Source of the DNA: Streptomyces albicerus | Lineage (GTDB): Bacteria > Actinomycetota > Actinomycetes > Streptomycetales > Streptomycetaceae | Assembly (NCBI RefSeq): GCF_008905045.1 | Contig: NZ_VWMY01000020.1 | Location: forward strand, 1 to 64,000 | Length of the DNA: 64,000 nt | Direction of reading: 5' to 3' | In this document: positions 51,532 to 59,629 of the stretch, one piece after another | Position numbering within the stretch: position 1 is the stretch's first letter | Layout: each line of letters begins with the position of its first letter | Notes under the pieces: generated by a model | The model's input: the letters and a program-made list of their open reading frames with translations, nothing else | What the model was told of the DNA's origin: nothing | Database searches by the model: none | Translations under genes and position numbers: made by a program

Positions 51532-53675
51532 CAGTCCTCGCCGGCTCCCTCGTCGAGATCGTCGTCATCCCTGGCCGCGATGGCGTCGAGGATCCGGTCG
51601 AGGCTGACGTGCATCTTGCCGCCGTTGGTCTTGTAGTCGCCGTGTCCGGCGTCGTCCAGGACGGCCTTGAGGTCGCGGGGTGACCAGTCCCCGTAGGTGA
51701 CGGTGTTGCGGTCCTTGAGGCCGTGCAGCACGTCCAGGGTGAGCATCTTCGTCTCGTGTCCGAGGACGGCCGCGATGTCGGCGAGATGGTCGACGGGGGC
51801 GAACGTAGCGGTGTCGGCCGGCCCGCCCTCGTACAGGCCCATGGCCCGCTCGACGACCGGCGTCACCTCGTCGACACCCTTCTCGGGGTCCCGCTGGACG
51901 TAGTGCGCCCGGATCACCTCGAACGGCTTGCTCGTGAACCCGTAGGTGACCGCAGTACCGACGTCCTGGCCGGGAACCAACTCAGTCGCCCGGATGCCGG
52001 CCTTGTACTTGCCGGAGCCGAGCAGACCGTCATTGGCGACCTGGTCGCCCACCGCGAACGCCACACGATGCGACGTATTGCGGGTGACATCCCGCGGAAT
52101 CGAATCAGCGGTCGGGGAGACCGTGACCCAGATCAGGGTGATGCCGACCTTGCGGGCCTTCTTCATGACCCGGATGGCCAGCTGAGCAGCCTCCTTGCCG
52201 TACTCCTTGCTCATGAACAGCTCGTGGCACTCGTCGAACACGACCACCCGGGGCCGCATCCGCTTGTCCCTCAGGGCCAGTTCACGCGTGAGCTTGGGCG
52301 ACTCCCCGCCGAGTTCTTCCAGCAGCTTCCCGCGCTCGGTCACCTCGTTGGTCAGACTCCGCAGCCGGTCGAGGGCCGCCTTCAACTGCTCGTCGTCGTC
52401 GCCCTTGACCAGCGTCTTCAGCCGCGGCTTGAGCGGGTCATAGTCGATGTTCGTCGCCATCACGTACACCTCGGCCTCGACGAGCGGGTCGAGGATCGCG
52501 CCGAGCAGCAGCGAGACGACGATGGACGTCTTCCCGGAGCCCATGATTCCGCCGACGATCCAGTTCGCGGCCATGAGCTTGCCGATGATCGGCTCACCGC
52601 GCTGGCTGACAGCGACCGGGACGCCCTTGAAGTAGTCGGTCGTGCCCTCCGTGAGCAGCGGCCAGTCGGGCACGGGGCCGTTCAAGGAACCCTGGTCGGC
52701 AACCCAGAGGTCAAGCACACCGGGCTGGTTGGGCGGCTCGGTCGGCCACGCCTCGACGGGCTTGCGCATCAGGTTGTGGGCGAGCACGTTCTTCTTGCCG
52801 TTGACCATCTCGACAGTGACGCCGAGCGGCAGCTGTACCTGCGTGTGGTACCCGTTGCCGAGCCGGGTCGTGGGCTGCACCCAACGGGGCTGCCAGCCCT
52901 CCTTGATGGCCGCGTTGAGTGGCGCGATGCCCAGCTTGCCTAGGGCGCGCTTGATGGCGTTCTCGTCGGGGATGACGCCCTGCTCGCCAGTATCGACGGG
53001 CAGCGCCCACACCGGTGCAGTCTTCTGGTTGCGGCCGACCGCCCACACTCCGGCGAGCGCGATGAACGGCAGGGAGACGAGCAGCGGATCCCACACGATG
53101 CCGGCGATGAACGCAGCCCAGCCGATCAGCTCAACCACGGTGTTCAACGGGGTGAGCACATCGGAGAGATCGCGGTTGTACCAGGCGAGCATGATGCCGA
53201 GCATCAGCAGCACGCCCGCGCCGGCCGCCGTGGCCGTGGCGACCGCCTTCGGGGCGTTGATGGCCAGCTGCAGGAGCTCCATACGCCGGCGGTGCCGGGA
53301 CATGCGGTAGATGTACGCGCGCTGCTCCCAGTCGCGGGCAACTTCCTCGTTGCCGGAGGCTTCGGCGATGCGCATGAACCGCTCGTGCCGGGCCGTGGTG
53401 CGGGCGTCCCAGGTACGTCGGGTGAGGATGCGGGTGCCGCCGAAAACGTACGATCCGTGGCGGACGGTGAAGCGGTACACGGGGTTCGAGCGGGTCTCGA
53501 CGACGACCCGGCGAAGGTGGTCGATGCGTACCCGGCGGCGGGCGCGCGGCTTGTCCTCGACGGCCGCAGGGTGCGTCTCGGGTACGGGTGTACTCGGTGT
53601 ACCTGGCTTGTCGAGTACGACGGGTACAGGTGTACCTGGCGCCTCTGCGTTGGCGGGTGCGTGAACATCCGTCAT
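51531..53675 (-). CDS. FtsK/SpoIIIE-type conjugative DNA translocase (TraSA/TraB-like)
   Basis: 714 aa. Pro/Thr-rich N-terminus, two membrane helices about residues 165-225 (TAAGAGVLLMLGIMLAWY; LPFIALAGVWAVG), and a cytosolic motor with Walker A VGGIMGSGKTS and Walker B RVVVFDECHE. The C-terminal winged helix (LLDVLHGLKDRNTVTYGDWS-like region, about 655-705) is the probable DNA-recognition domain. Such proteins move double-stranded plasmid DNA between mycelia without relaxase. ATG 53675 with GGAGAGATCAGC upstream. The octamer repeats immediately downstream are its candidate recognition sites. Confidence 0.93.
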   Translation of the reverse strand: MTDVHAPANAEAPGTPVPVVLDKPGTPSTPVPETHPAAVEDKPRARRRVRIDHLRRVVVETRSNPVYRFTVRHGSYVFGGTRILTRRTWDARTTARHERFMRIAEASGNEEVARDWEQRAYIYRMSRHRRRMELLQLAINAPKAVATATAAGAGVLLMLGIMLAWYNRDLSDVLTPLNTVVELIGWAAFIAGIVWDPLLVSLPFIALAGVWAVGRNQKTAPVWALPVDTGEQGVIPDENAIKRALGKLGIAPLNAAIKEGWQPRWVQPTTRLGNGYHTQVQLPLGVTVEMVNGKKNVLAHNLMRKPVEAWPTEPPNQPGVLDLWVADQGSLNGPVPDWPLLTEGTTDYFKGVPVAVSQRGEPIIGKLMAANWIVGGIMGSGKTSIVVSLLLGAILDPLVEAEVYVMATNIDYDPLKPRLKTLVKGDDDEQLKAALDRLRSLTNEVTERGKLLEELGGESPKLTRELALRDKRMRPRVVVFDECHELFMSKEYGKEAAQLAIRVMKKARKVGITLIWVTVSPTADSIPRDVTRNTSHRVAFAVGDQVANDGLLGSGKYKAGIRATELVPGQDVGTAVTYGFTSKPFEVIRAHYVQRDPEKGVDEVTPVVERAMGLYEGGPADTATFAPVDHLADIAAVLGHETKMLTLDVLHGLKDRNTVTYGDWSPRDLKAVLDDAGHGDYKTNGGKMHVSLDRILDAIAARDDDDLDEGAGED

Positions 53676-53711
53676 GCTGATCTCTCCGGTTGCTCGATGG
53701 GCGGTCGGGTA

Positions 53712-53754
53712 CACGGGGCGCCCGGATTCCTTGGCCGGGTACGGGCGCCCCGTG
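53712..53754 (-). terminator. CACGGGGCGCCCG hairpin upstream of tra
   Basis: Perfect 13-bp inverted repeat CACGGGGCGCCCG (53712-53724) / CGGGCGCCCCGTG (53742-53754), just after the 61-aa gene. Separates the small-gene operon from tra. Core matches the hairpin at 46427-46461. Confidence 0.75.
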
Positions 53755-53760
53755 GCGTAG

Positions 53761-53946
53761 CTACTTCTTGTGCTTGCGGCGGAGGGCGGCCCTCTCGATG
53801 CGCTCGACGCGGCGCTGCAGGTCGCTGAGGTCGACGTTGCCGGTGCCGTCGTCGGCGAGGCCGCGCTTGCCCATGCGGGCGACCAAGCCAGCGATGCGGA
53901 CCTTCTCGCCGGTGGTGAAGTCGGAGAACTTGAGGTCGTCGGCCAT
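53761..53946 (-). CDS. Small basic AICE protein (DUF6257-like)
   Basis: 61 aa: FTTGEKVRIAGLVARMGKRG, then VDLSDLQRRVERIERAALRR and a KHKK tail. Similar small proteins recur in Streptomyces AICEs between tra and the Nudix gene; the DUF6257 label is from memory. Starts 3 bp after the Nudix stop. Confidence 0.75.
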   Translation of the reverse strand: MADDLKFSDFTTGEKVRIAGLVARMGKRGLADDGTGNVDLSDLQRRVERIERAALRRKHKK

Positions 53947-53949
53947 GGG

Positions 53950-54378
53950 TCAGTGCTCCGTCTCGGTGCGGGCGGCGCGGAGGATGTCGGCGTGGTCGAA
54001 CGCGAGCGGCGGCAGGTCGCTCAGGGGCCACCACTGAGCGTTGGTCGCGTCATCGCCTGCCTCGACGGTCGTTCCGGGGATGACGGTCAGGTGGTAGGCG
54101 ACGGTGACGTACCTGCCGCGCGGGTCACGGTCGGGCTGGTCGAACGTGCCGATCTGGTCCAGCTCTTCCGGTGCCGCGTGCACACCGGCCTCTTCGGCGA
54201 GCTCACGTGCAGCGGCGGCGCGACTCGTCTCACCCGGGTCGACGTGGCCGCCGGGCAGCGCCCACTGGCCCTTGAACGGGTCCCAGCCGCGTTCGATCAA
54301 CAGGACGTACCTGTCGGTCGTGGTGACGACGACGTCGGCGGTGTAGCGGATGGTCTCGAAGGTCTCGGTGTCGGTCAT
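53950..54378 (-). CDS. Nudix hydrolase, Pif-like
   Basis: 142 aa with a complete Nudix box in GGHVDPGETSRAAAARELAEEAGV-type order (G-x5-E-x7-REL-x-EE). In pSAM2 the Nudix protein Pif blocks redundant transfer between cells that already carry the element; the equivalent place in the AICE suggests the same role here. Start ATG 54378. Substrate unknown. Confidence 0.88.
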   Translation of the reverse strand: MTDTETFETIRYTADVVVTTTDRYVLLIERGWDPFKGQWALPGGHVDPGETSRAAAARELAEEAGVHAAPEELDQIGTFDQPDRDPRGRYVTVAYHLTVIPGTTVEAGDDATNAQWWPLSDLPPLAFDHADILRAARTETEH

Positions 54379-54408
54379 TGGCTTCCTCCCGGGTTGTGGG
54401 CTGTCCGG

Positions 54409-54744
54409 TCAGCGGGTCTTGGTGAAGTCGCGCCACATCGAGCGCAGGACGAGCAGACAGACGGTTGCGCAGGTGCCGCCGATGGCGACCGCGATGGAGG
54501 CGAGGGCAAACGCGAGGGCGAGTGCGCAGGCCACGCAGCCGCCGACGATGGCCAGGCCACCGATCGTCAGCCACTTCTTCGCGTTGAACTCGGGCTTCGG
54601 CGCCTGGTGCTGGCAGCCCTGGTGCTGCGGCTGCTGAGCGGACAGCTTGGCCAACTCCATCGCGGCGAACGCCAGCTGCACGGCGGCCGTGTCCGTCGAG
54701 GCTTCCCTCACCGCGGCCTCGGCCTTGTCGAGAGCGTCACTCAC
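54409..54744 (-). CDS. Spread-like membrane protein
   Basis: 111 aa. Short N-terminal helix (SDALDKAEAAVREASTDTAA), CQHQAPKPEF linker and two adjacent membrane helices (LTIGGLAIVGGCVACALALA, SIAVAIGGTCATVCLLVL). GTG start at 54744 overlaps the upstream gene stop as GTGA and has GGAGG 8 nt upstream. Resembles Spd proteins that help spread elements through septa. Confidence 0.78.
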   Translation of the reverse strand: MSDALDKAEAAVREASTDTAAVQLAFAAMELAKLSAQQPQHQGCQHQAPKPEFNAKKWLTIGGLAIVGGCVACALALAFALASIAVAIGGTCATVCLLVLRSMWRDFTKTR

Positions 54745-54908
54745 CGGGCCCACCTCCGCGGCAGATGCGGGCGGACGATCAGGCCGAGCGCGAACGCTAC
54801 GACGACGGGCTTTACGGCCAGCCACGCCACCGCGCCGACGATGGCGGTGAGCAGCGACGGGAAGGCGAGGAGCAGGCCCAGCAGGATGCCCAGGAGGATC
54901 CACTTCAT
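54741..54908 (-). CDS. 55-aa membrane protein, spread-like
   Basis: Short gene found by direct reading: ATG 54908, TGA 54741-54743. Starts MKWILLGILLGLLLAFPSLL, two hydrophobic helices with a short loop, and ends RRWAR. Overlaps both neighbours (ATGA upstream, GTGA downstream), so it is surely translated with them. Typical of the small SpdB/C-like proteins of AICEs. Confidence 0.85.
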   Translation of the reverse strand: MKWILLGILLGLLLAFPSLLTAIVGAVAWLAVKPVVVAFALGLIVRPHLPRRWAR

Positions 54909-55762
54909 GACGTCGCCCCCGCTCCGACGAGCTTCGGCAGGGCCTCACGGAAGCCGTCTTGAATCTCCTTGGCACGGTCCTGGCCAACCTTCAGACAGGA
55001 CTTGATGTCGCGGATGGACGGGATCTCACCGGCCAACAGCTCATCCTTGAAGTGCTCCGCGGCCAGGCCGAGGCCGGCTGCGGTGAGCGGGTCCTCCTCG
55101 GGAGGCTCGGGTACGTACTCGGCGTGCACCTCGGGGCGGGTACGCGGCTGCTCGGCAGCGAGTACGGGCACCGGCTCCGGGTCCACGGACGGCTCAGGGG
55201 GGAGCCCGCAGACGGTCATCAGGGGCAACGTTCGGACCCCCGCGGGTACGGCCTCGGGTACGGCAGGTACAGCCGCCTCGATCTCCGGGTACACCTCGGG
55301 TACGCGCTCGACTTCGACGTCCGGAGTGCCTTGGATAACATCCAAAGCAGGTTCGTCGACGTCCGGAACCAGCTGCTCGTGTACCTGCCGCATGATGGCG
55401 GCGAACGCGAGCAGCGCGGCCACCGGAGGCACGGCGGCGACGATGTACTCGAGCGGGTCCGCTCCCGTACCGACTCCGGCGACGTTCAGCGCGATGGAGC
55501 CGAGCGAGCCGACCCCGGCGAGCAGGTAGGCGAACCAGTCCGCGCGGCCGCGGAGTGCGGCCCGCAGGATCAGCAGTTCGCCGGCGACGATGAACAGGTC
55601 GACCGTGCCGGGCCACGCCCATGCGCGGGCGTCGTCAAGGCCGTTGTCGTCGGCGACGTCGTGCAGGTGCTCATACGACAGCCAGAACGCGGCGGCCGTC
55701 AGGGTGACGGTCACGAGACCGGCACCGCCGGCCAGAGTCTGGCGTGCATTGAGTCGCTTCAC
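54905..55762 (-). CDS. DUF2637 membrane protein (SpdA-like)
   Basis: 285 aa. Four helices in the first 135 residues (LTAAAFWLSYEHLHDVADD, WPGTVDLFIVAGELLILRAA, WFAYLLAGVGSLGSIALNV, AVPPVAALLAFAAIM) form the DUF2637 domain. An acidic Pro/Val-rich tail follows (VERVPEVYPEIEAAVPAV) and then a C-terminal helical part (IPSIRDIKSCLKVGQDRAKE) that resembles the DNA-binding end of KorB/Spd-type proteins. GTG start 55762, GGAGGT upstream. Confidence 0.85.
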   Translation of the reverse strand: MKRLNARQTLAGGAGLVTVTLTAAAFWLSYEHLHDVADDNGLDDARAWAWPGTVDLFIVAGELLILRAALRGRADWFAYLLAGVGSLGSIALNVAGVGTGADPLEYIVAAVPPVAALLAFAAIMRQVHEQLVPDVDEPALDVIQGTPDVEVERVPEVYPEIEAAVPAVPEAVPAGVRTLPLMTVCGLPPEPSVDPEPVPVLAAEQPRTRPEVHAEYVPEPPEEDPLTAAGLGLAAEHFKDELLAGEIPSIRDIKSCLKVGQDRAKEIQDGFREALPKLVGAGATS

Positions 55763-55959
55763 TATTCGCCCACCTCCGGGAGGGCAGCGCGGGCGACGCG
55801 GTGACCGCACAGGTTCATCCCGTGCTGGTCTCCGAGCCGCTTCGCGGTGATCAGGTCGGCGAGGATCGCCGGAACGTTCGGCGCCGGCCGAGCTGTGCGG
55901 TCGCAGGCACGCAGCGCGGCGTACTCCGTCGGACGCGGGATGGGCCACCGCTTCTTCAC
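55762..55959 (-). CDS. Small AICE protein, 65 aa
   Basis: Basic, starts VKKRWPIPRPTEYAALRACD; no family recognised. GTG at 55959 overlaps the upstream stop as GTGA, and its TAG overlaps the DUF2637 start. Possibly DNA-binding. Confidence 0.72.
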   Translation of the reverse strand: MKKRWPIPRPTEYAALRACDRTARPAPNVPAILADLITAKRLGDQHGMNLCGHRVARAALPEVGE

Positions 55960-56198
55960 GGCCGCTCACCCCACGCCCGGTAGCCGGTGGCCGGCTTCTC
56001 GACGAGCCGGGACCGCAGATAGTCCGCGGACCAACCGGGGTCGTCGCCACGCTGCAGGACACCCTCAAGGGCGACCTTGGCGTCCATGACGCGGTCCAGC
56101 AGAATCCGGTCGTGCACCTCGCTGTCGCCGACCGTCGCCGGGTACGGGATGTCCAGGGCTTCGAGAACGGCGGTCAGCAGGTCGCGGTCGGCGCTCAT
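55956..56198 (-). CDS. Small AICE protein, 80 aa
   Basis: Acidic helical protein (DLLTAVLEALDIPYPATVGD; ILLDRVMDAKVALEGVLQ). ATG 56198 overlaps the upstream stop as ATGA. Function unknown. Confidence 0.75.
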   Translation of the reverse strand: MSADRDLLTAVLEALDIPYPATVGDSEVHDRILLDRVMDAKVALEGVLQRGDDPGWSADYLRSRLVEKPATGYRAWGERP

Positions 56199-57028
56199 GC
56201 CCCGGCCCGCCGTAGCCGGTCCAGCCGGTTCGACAGGCTGTAGAGGCGTCCGGCGTGCGCACCGATCTCCGCGGCCAACTCGCGCAGCTGGTCGGGGTCC
56301 AGGGGCGGGAACTCGTCGACGGCCGCCACCGGGTACGGCTCCGGCGCCAGTTCGCCGAGCGGCGCCCAGGCGATGCGGGCCTTCAGGAACTCGACGCCCT
56401 CGTACTCGGCGGCGATCGCGGGCCCGTTGTGGACGATGTCCGCCTGGTGCACGACCTGCTCTCCGTCATGCCCGACACACCAGGCCGGCTCGTCGGCGGT
56501 GATCTCGCCGCGGTCGACGGTCTGCAGGGTCACCGTGCCGTCCCCGTAGCGGGGGACCTGCACAGAGTGAGGAATCGAGTCCAGATCTGGACTCTTTTCC
56601 TCACCGGCGGTGACGGGCGGATACGCGCGGTCGACGGCCGCGGCGAGCAGTTGCATGACGGCCTGCTGCTCGGGTGACCACGTGCGGCGCCGGTCGCGCT
56701 CCATCTGCTTGTCGAGTTCGTGGAAGGCCTGCACGGACAGGTATGCCTCAACCTCGTGCCGCACCTCGACGACGCTGAGCGACTCGGGAGTGCGGTCCCC
56801 CTCAACAATCTCCGCCCACGCGATCCCGAGCGCCGTCGTGATCTGCTCACGGGACATCAAGAAGTCCACGCGCACGATCACGTCCGGGGTGTGCTCCTCG
56901 TCGCCGAACGGATCCGTCGGCCCGTACACCGGCATGTCGGCCCGCTCCCGAGTCAGGAACCGGGAAACCTCCGGGAAGTGGCGCTCAACGAAGCGCTGCG
57001 CCCGCTCCTGCTCGTCTTCGTTGCTCAT
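56195..57028 (-). CDS. AICE protein with DUF6907-like C-terminal region
   Basis: 277 aa. N-terminal part is acidic and helical. The C-terminal 100 residues (PAWCVGHDGEQVVHQADIVH ... FLKARIAWAPL ... LRELAAEIGAHAGRLYSLSN) follow the pattern of DUF6907, a family frequent in Streptomyces AICEs; assignment by memory. Overlaps both neighbours by ATGA. Function unknown. Confidence 0.7.
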   Translation of the reverse strand: MSNEDEQERAQRFVERHFPEVSRFLTRERADMPVYGPTDPFGDEEHTPDVIVRVDFLMSREQITTALGIAWAEIVEGDRTPESLSVVEVRHEVEAYLSVQAFHELDKQMERDRRRTWSPEQQAVMQLLAAAVDRAYPPVTAGEEKSPDLDSIPHSVQVPRYGDGTVTLQTVDRGEITADEPAWCVGHDGEQVVHQADIVHNGPAIAAEYEGVEFLKARIAWAPLGELAPEPYPVAAVDEFPPLDPDQLRELAAEIGAHAGRLYSLSNRLDRLRRAGA

Positions 57029-57357
57029 GCGGCACCGACCGGGCGCGGGTTGACGAGGACCGGGTTGCCGTCGGTGTCGAACGCCGACAGCTGGTACGGG
57101 TCCGGGAGGTCGGGCATCTCGACGGCGAAGCTCTGGCCGAGCATCGAGCGCACGACGATCTCGCGCTCGGCAGTCGGCCGGTTCGGGGGAAGGTAGAAGG
57201 CGAGGGAGCCGTCACCCCGGATGGCGGCCGCGCCGGTGAAGTCACGCTCGGGGCTCGGGTAGTCGATGACTTCGATACCGAACTCGGCGAGCAGGTCGCC
57301 GAGCGGGGCATCCATCAGGTGGTCAACGGTGGGCTGTTGCATGGCGGTGGCACTCAC
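57025..57357 (-). CDS. AICE protein, 110 aa
   Basis: PLGDLLAEFGIEVIDYPSPE and GDGSLAFYLPPNRPTAEREIV suggest a small alpha/beta domain, no family recognised. GTG start overlapping the HTH gene stop, coupled to it and to the next gene. Confidence 0.72.
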   Translation of the reverse strand: MSATAMQQPTVDHLMDAPLGDLLAEFGIEVIDYPSPERDFTGAAAIRGDGSLAFYLPPNRPTAEREIVVRSMLGQSFAVEMPDLPDPYQLSAFDTDGNPVLVNPRPVGAA

Positions 57358-57599
57358 AGCGTCACCGCCAGTTCGCTCGTCGGAATGCCGCGAGCGGCGA
57401 GGTACTGCGCGAAGGCGGTCCGGGAGACGCGGATGGTGCCGCGGCCCGTACCGATCCGGTACGACTCGAGGCGCCCCGCCTTGATCTCGGCGTAGATCGT
57501 GGACGTGTCCACGCGGAGGGCGGTGGCGATGTCCTTGACCCGGAGGGGGTGAGCTCCGGGAGCCTCCGTCTGGGCATGCGAGATAAGCTCAACGTGCAT
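57354..57599 (-). CDS. Excisionase/MerR-type HTH protein
   Basis: 81 aa: LRVKDIATALRVDTSTIYAE, IKAGRLESYRIGTGRGTIRV, then FAQYLAARGIP, the winged-helix layout of helix-turn-helix 17 (Xis-like) proteins. Start ATG 57599 with GAGG about 10 nt upstream. First gene of the long leftward operon and divergent from the GntR repressor; may activate replication like Pra or act as Xis. Confidence 0.82.
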   Translation of the reverse strand: MHVELISHAQTEAPGAHPLRVKDIATALRVDTSTIYAEIKAGRLESYRIGTGRGTIRVSRTAFAQYLAARGIPTSELAVTL

Positions 57600-57730
57600 C
57601 TGAGACCTCAACTCTTGGATGCGAGGCCCTGGCGGGATGAACGCGGTGTTAGTGGCACTGCGCTCGCCGGGGCTTTTTGCGTTGCATGGCTTGCTGTCCG
57701 CTATGTCGCTCGGCGGGCACAGGACTAGGA

Positions 57731-57781
57731 TGTTCTAGAACACCTCGTGAAGTCAAGGAAAGTTCCAGAACATTCTAGAAC
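57731..57781. promoter_or_regulatory. GTTCTAGAAC operators at the repressor promoter
   Basis: Three copies: TGTTCTAGAACA (57731-57742, perfect), GTTCCAGAAC (57762-57771) and ATTCTAGAAC (57772-57781), in the 195-bp divergent region before the GntR gene. Arrangement suggests cooperative autorepression by the KorSA-like protein. Confidence 0.8.
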
Positions 57782-57794
57782 GGAGAAACTCTCA

Positions 57795-58532
57795 ATGGTT
57801 CGAGACGCCTCAGGTAAGGCGCCGTACCGCCGCATCGCAGACCAGGTCATCGGGCGCATCGACAGTGGTGAGCTGCAGCCAGGCGACGCTGTGCCGTCCG
57901 TGAGTCAGATCATGGAGGCTGAGAGCGTCAGCCGAGCCACGGCGGCGCGCGTCCTCACCGAGCTTCGCTCCGAGGGGTACGTCGTCGCCACACCAGGCGT
58001 CGGCACGGTCGTCGCCGCACGGAAGACGCTCACAGCGGGCTCCGACCGGCTGCGCATGCTGCAGGCAGGCGGCGACGGCTTTCGAGAGGGCGAACGGGTG
58101 GAGATCCTGGAAGCCGAGATGGCGCCGGCCCCGGGGGACGTCGCCGACGCTCTCGGCCTCGACGCAGACGCTCAGGTGATCCGTCGTCGGCGTCGCTACC
58201 TCGACGACCAAGGAGTCATCACGCTGTCCACCTCGTACCTGGCCGGCTCGCTGGCCGATGTGGCTCCGGAACTCCTGGTAGCCGAGCCGCTCCCGAAGAT
58301 GACCTTCGGACTCATCGAGGAACGGACCGGACGCCGGGCCACCCGCCGGCGCGACACCGTGAGCATCCGCCCCGTGGCCGAGGAAGACGCCGACCTGATG
58401 GAAGCGGAGGCAGGCACGCCCACTCTCGTCATGGTGAACCGCTACTGCGACCAGCATGGCGAGCCGACCGAGTACGCCGTCGACTACCTCGGCGTGGGGC
58501 GGGAGCTGTCTGCCGAGTACGACCTCGACTGA
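57795..58532 (+). CDS. GntR-family repressor, KorSA-like
   Basis: 245 aa. GntR winged HTH (about 10-75: YRRIADQVIGRIDSGELQPG ... SRATAARVLTELRSEGYV) and a C-terminal UTRA ligand domain (about 95-240). In pSAM2 KorSA, of the same architecture, represses the activator of replication and transfer. ATG 57795 with GGAG upstream, within its own operator region. The only rightward gene at this end of the element. Confidence 0.9.
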   Translation: MVRDASGKAPYRRIADQVIGRIDSGELQPGDAVPSVSQIMEAESVSRATAARVLTELRSEGYVVATPGVGTVVAARKTLTAGSDRLRMLQAGGDGFREGERVEILEAEMAPAPGDVADALGLDADAQVIRRRRRYLDDQGVITLSTSYLAGSLADVAPELLVAEPLPKMTFGLIEERTGRRATRRRDTVSIRPVAEEDADLMEAEAGTPTLVMVNRYCDQHGEPTEYAVDYLGVGRELSAEYDLD

Positions 58533-58571
58533 CGCGGCGCCGCCTGGTGGAGTCAGGCGGAACGCAAAGAA

Positions 58572-58602
58572 GGGGCCCGCTCAGTGGAGTTGAGCGGGCC
58601 CC
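58572..58602. terminator. Terminator after the KorSA-like gene
   Basis: 12-bp perfect inverted repeat GGGGCCCGCTCA (58572-58583) / TGAGCGGGCCCC (58591-58602) followed by TTCG. Confidence 0.88.
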
Positions 58603-58729
58603 TTCGTCATGTAGGACTGTCTCACGCATCTCTCACACACTGGGTGCGCGGGATGCGCTGACATAGCGCTGACCTGCGGTCCCGTGCGTTGGGCTCCACA
58701 CCATGCACACCATGCAGGTTGTTCAGATC

Positions 58730-58774
58730 ACTACGGATCAGAAGGTTGCAGGTTCGAATCCTGCCGAGTGCACA
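58730..58774 (+). repeat. Attachment site attR (45-bp direct repeat, right copy)
   Basis: Identical to 43582-43626: 3' end of tRNA-Arg from the anticodon loop, without the 5' half. The 5' flank (GTTCAGATC) is element DNA. Fixes the right end of the AICE. Confidence 0.96.
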
Positions 58775-58781
58775 CAGGTAA

Positions 58782-58808
58782 GAGGCCCCGGAGATAATCC
58801 GGGGCCTC
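58782..58808 (+). terminator. Original tRNA-Arg terminator
   Basis: 11-bp inverted repeat GAGGCCCCGGA (58782-58792) / TCCGGGGCCTC (58798-58808), followed by TTGCGTTT. It now sits after attR; before insertion it would have followed tRNA-Arg. Confidence 0.85.
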
Positions 58809-58814
58809 TTGCGT

Positions 58815-59476
58815 TTGGGGGCGTACGGCGCGAAGTACAGCAACCGGGTCGGGGCCGGAGCGCTGGCCGCGCTGTTGGGATGTGGGGCCGAGGCGACCGG
58901 AGTGCAGCGGACCCGGTGAAGCGGGCACAGCCGGAAGCCTCTTCCACTTCTGCGACGCCGTCGGACTCCCACGCTCGACTTACTCCCGATGTTCTGCAGA
59001 GCCGGTGGTGGACGTGGGCATCAGCGGAGCCCGAACGGACGAACCCCGTTGCCGATCAGGACGGAAGCGAGTGCGGGCGGAATCAGCCGAAGGACGTGTG
59101 GTTCCTGGCCGGCACCTTCGGCACGCAGGCCGAGCGCGAGTGCAGCGTCCCCAATGGGGTGCCCCTTGCTTTCCCTCTCGTGAACATGATCGGTGAACCG
59201 GCGGACTGTGCGGACTTCATGAGCGCAGCCAAGGGATCCGCCCTCCTGGACGGCAAGAGGCTCGACTCGGACACCAATCAAGGAGAGACGATCGTGGTGC
59301 GAAGCGTCGCCGACAACGCCGTCACAGGCACGGAGGGACGCTTCACGACCACCGGATGCGGACTCTGGGTCCAACTGCCCCCATTGGAACCCGGCGACCA
59401 CGCGCTGACGATCCGTGGCCGGTCGGACGGGTTCGCGGTCGGTGTGGACTACGTCCTGACCGTGGATGCCGCATAG
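58815..59476 (+). pseudogene. Secreted lipoprotein gene, apparently frameshifted
   Basis: One frame (TTG 58815 to TGA 58917-58919) encodes a lipoprotein-type start ending GALAALLGCGAEATG, a good lipobox. The mature domain continues in another frame from about 58916 to 59476, about 185 aa, with Cys-containing conserved-looking sequence (GTFGTQAERECSVPNGVPL; GEPADCADFMSAAKG; TTTGCGLWVQLPPLEPGDH). A one-base indel near 58900 would join them. Either a pseudogene, a sequencing error, or an unusual start. Located next to the AICE. Confidence 0.55.
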
Positions 59477-59629
59477 GCGAGGGCCGGCAGTCTGACAGGG
59501 ACCCCGGGCTCGGGTCCCTGCAACGAACGTGACGGCAGCGGGTTGCTCAGTCGCCTCCTCCCAGGTTTCGGACAGCTTGCCCTGCGCGGCGCGTACTTCG
59601 GGCCCGGTTGCGCCGTGCCGACTCCCCGT

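Larger units (their letters stand above)
43582..58774. mobile_element. Actinomycete integrative and conjugative element (AICE) in tRNA-Arg(ACG)
   Basis: About 15.15 kb bounded by a perfect 45-bp direct repeat. Order from the tRNA: tyrosine integrase, a divergent DUF gene, a mosaic cargo segment with a P27 terminase-small-subunit-like gene, iterons/palindrome (probable origin), helicase, Prim-Pol, excisionase-like and XRE genes, candidate transfer repeats, FtsK-type Tra, Nudix (Pif-like), spread-like membrane genes, small genes, and a divergent GntR/KorSA-like repressor. Modules for integration, replication, double-strand DNA transfer and immunity are all present and appear intact, so it may still be able to excise and transfer. 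Confidence 0.95.

Noticed and set aside
53575..53640. GGTGTACC repeats in the 5' part of tra as protein-binding sites
   Set aside because: They coincide with Val-Pro codon pairs in a Pro/Val/Thr-rich leader and similar GTACCC codons recur in the DUF2637 gene; best explained by the protein sequence.
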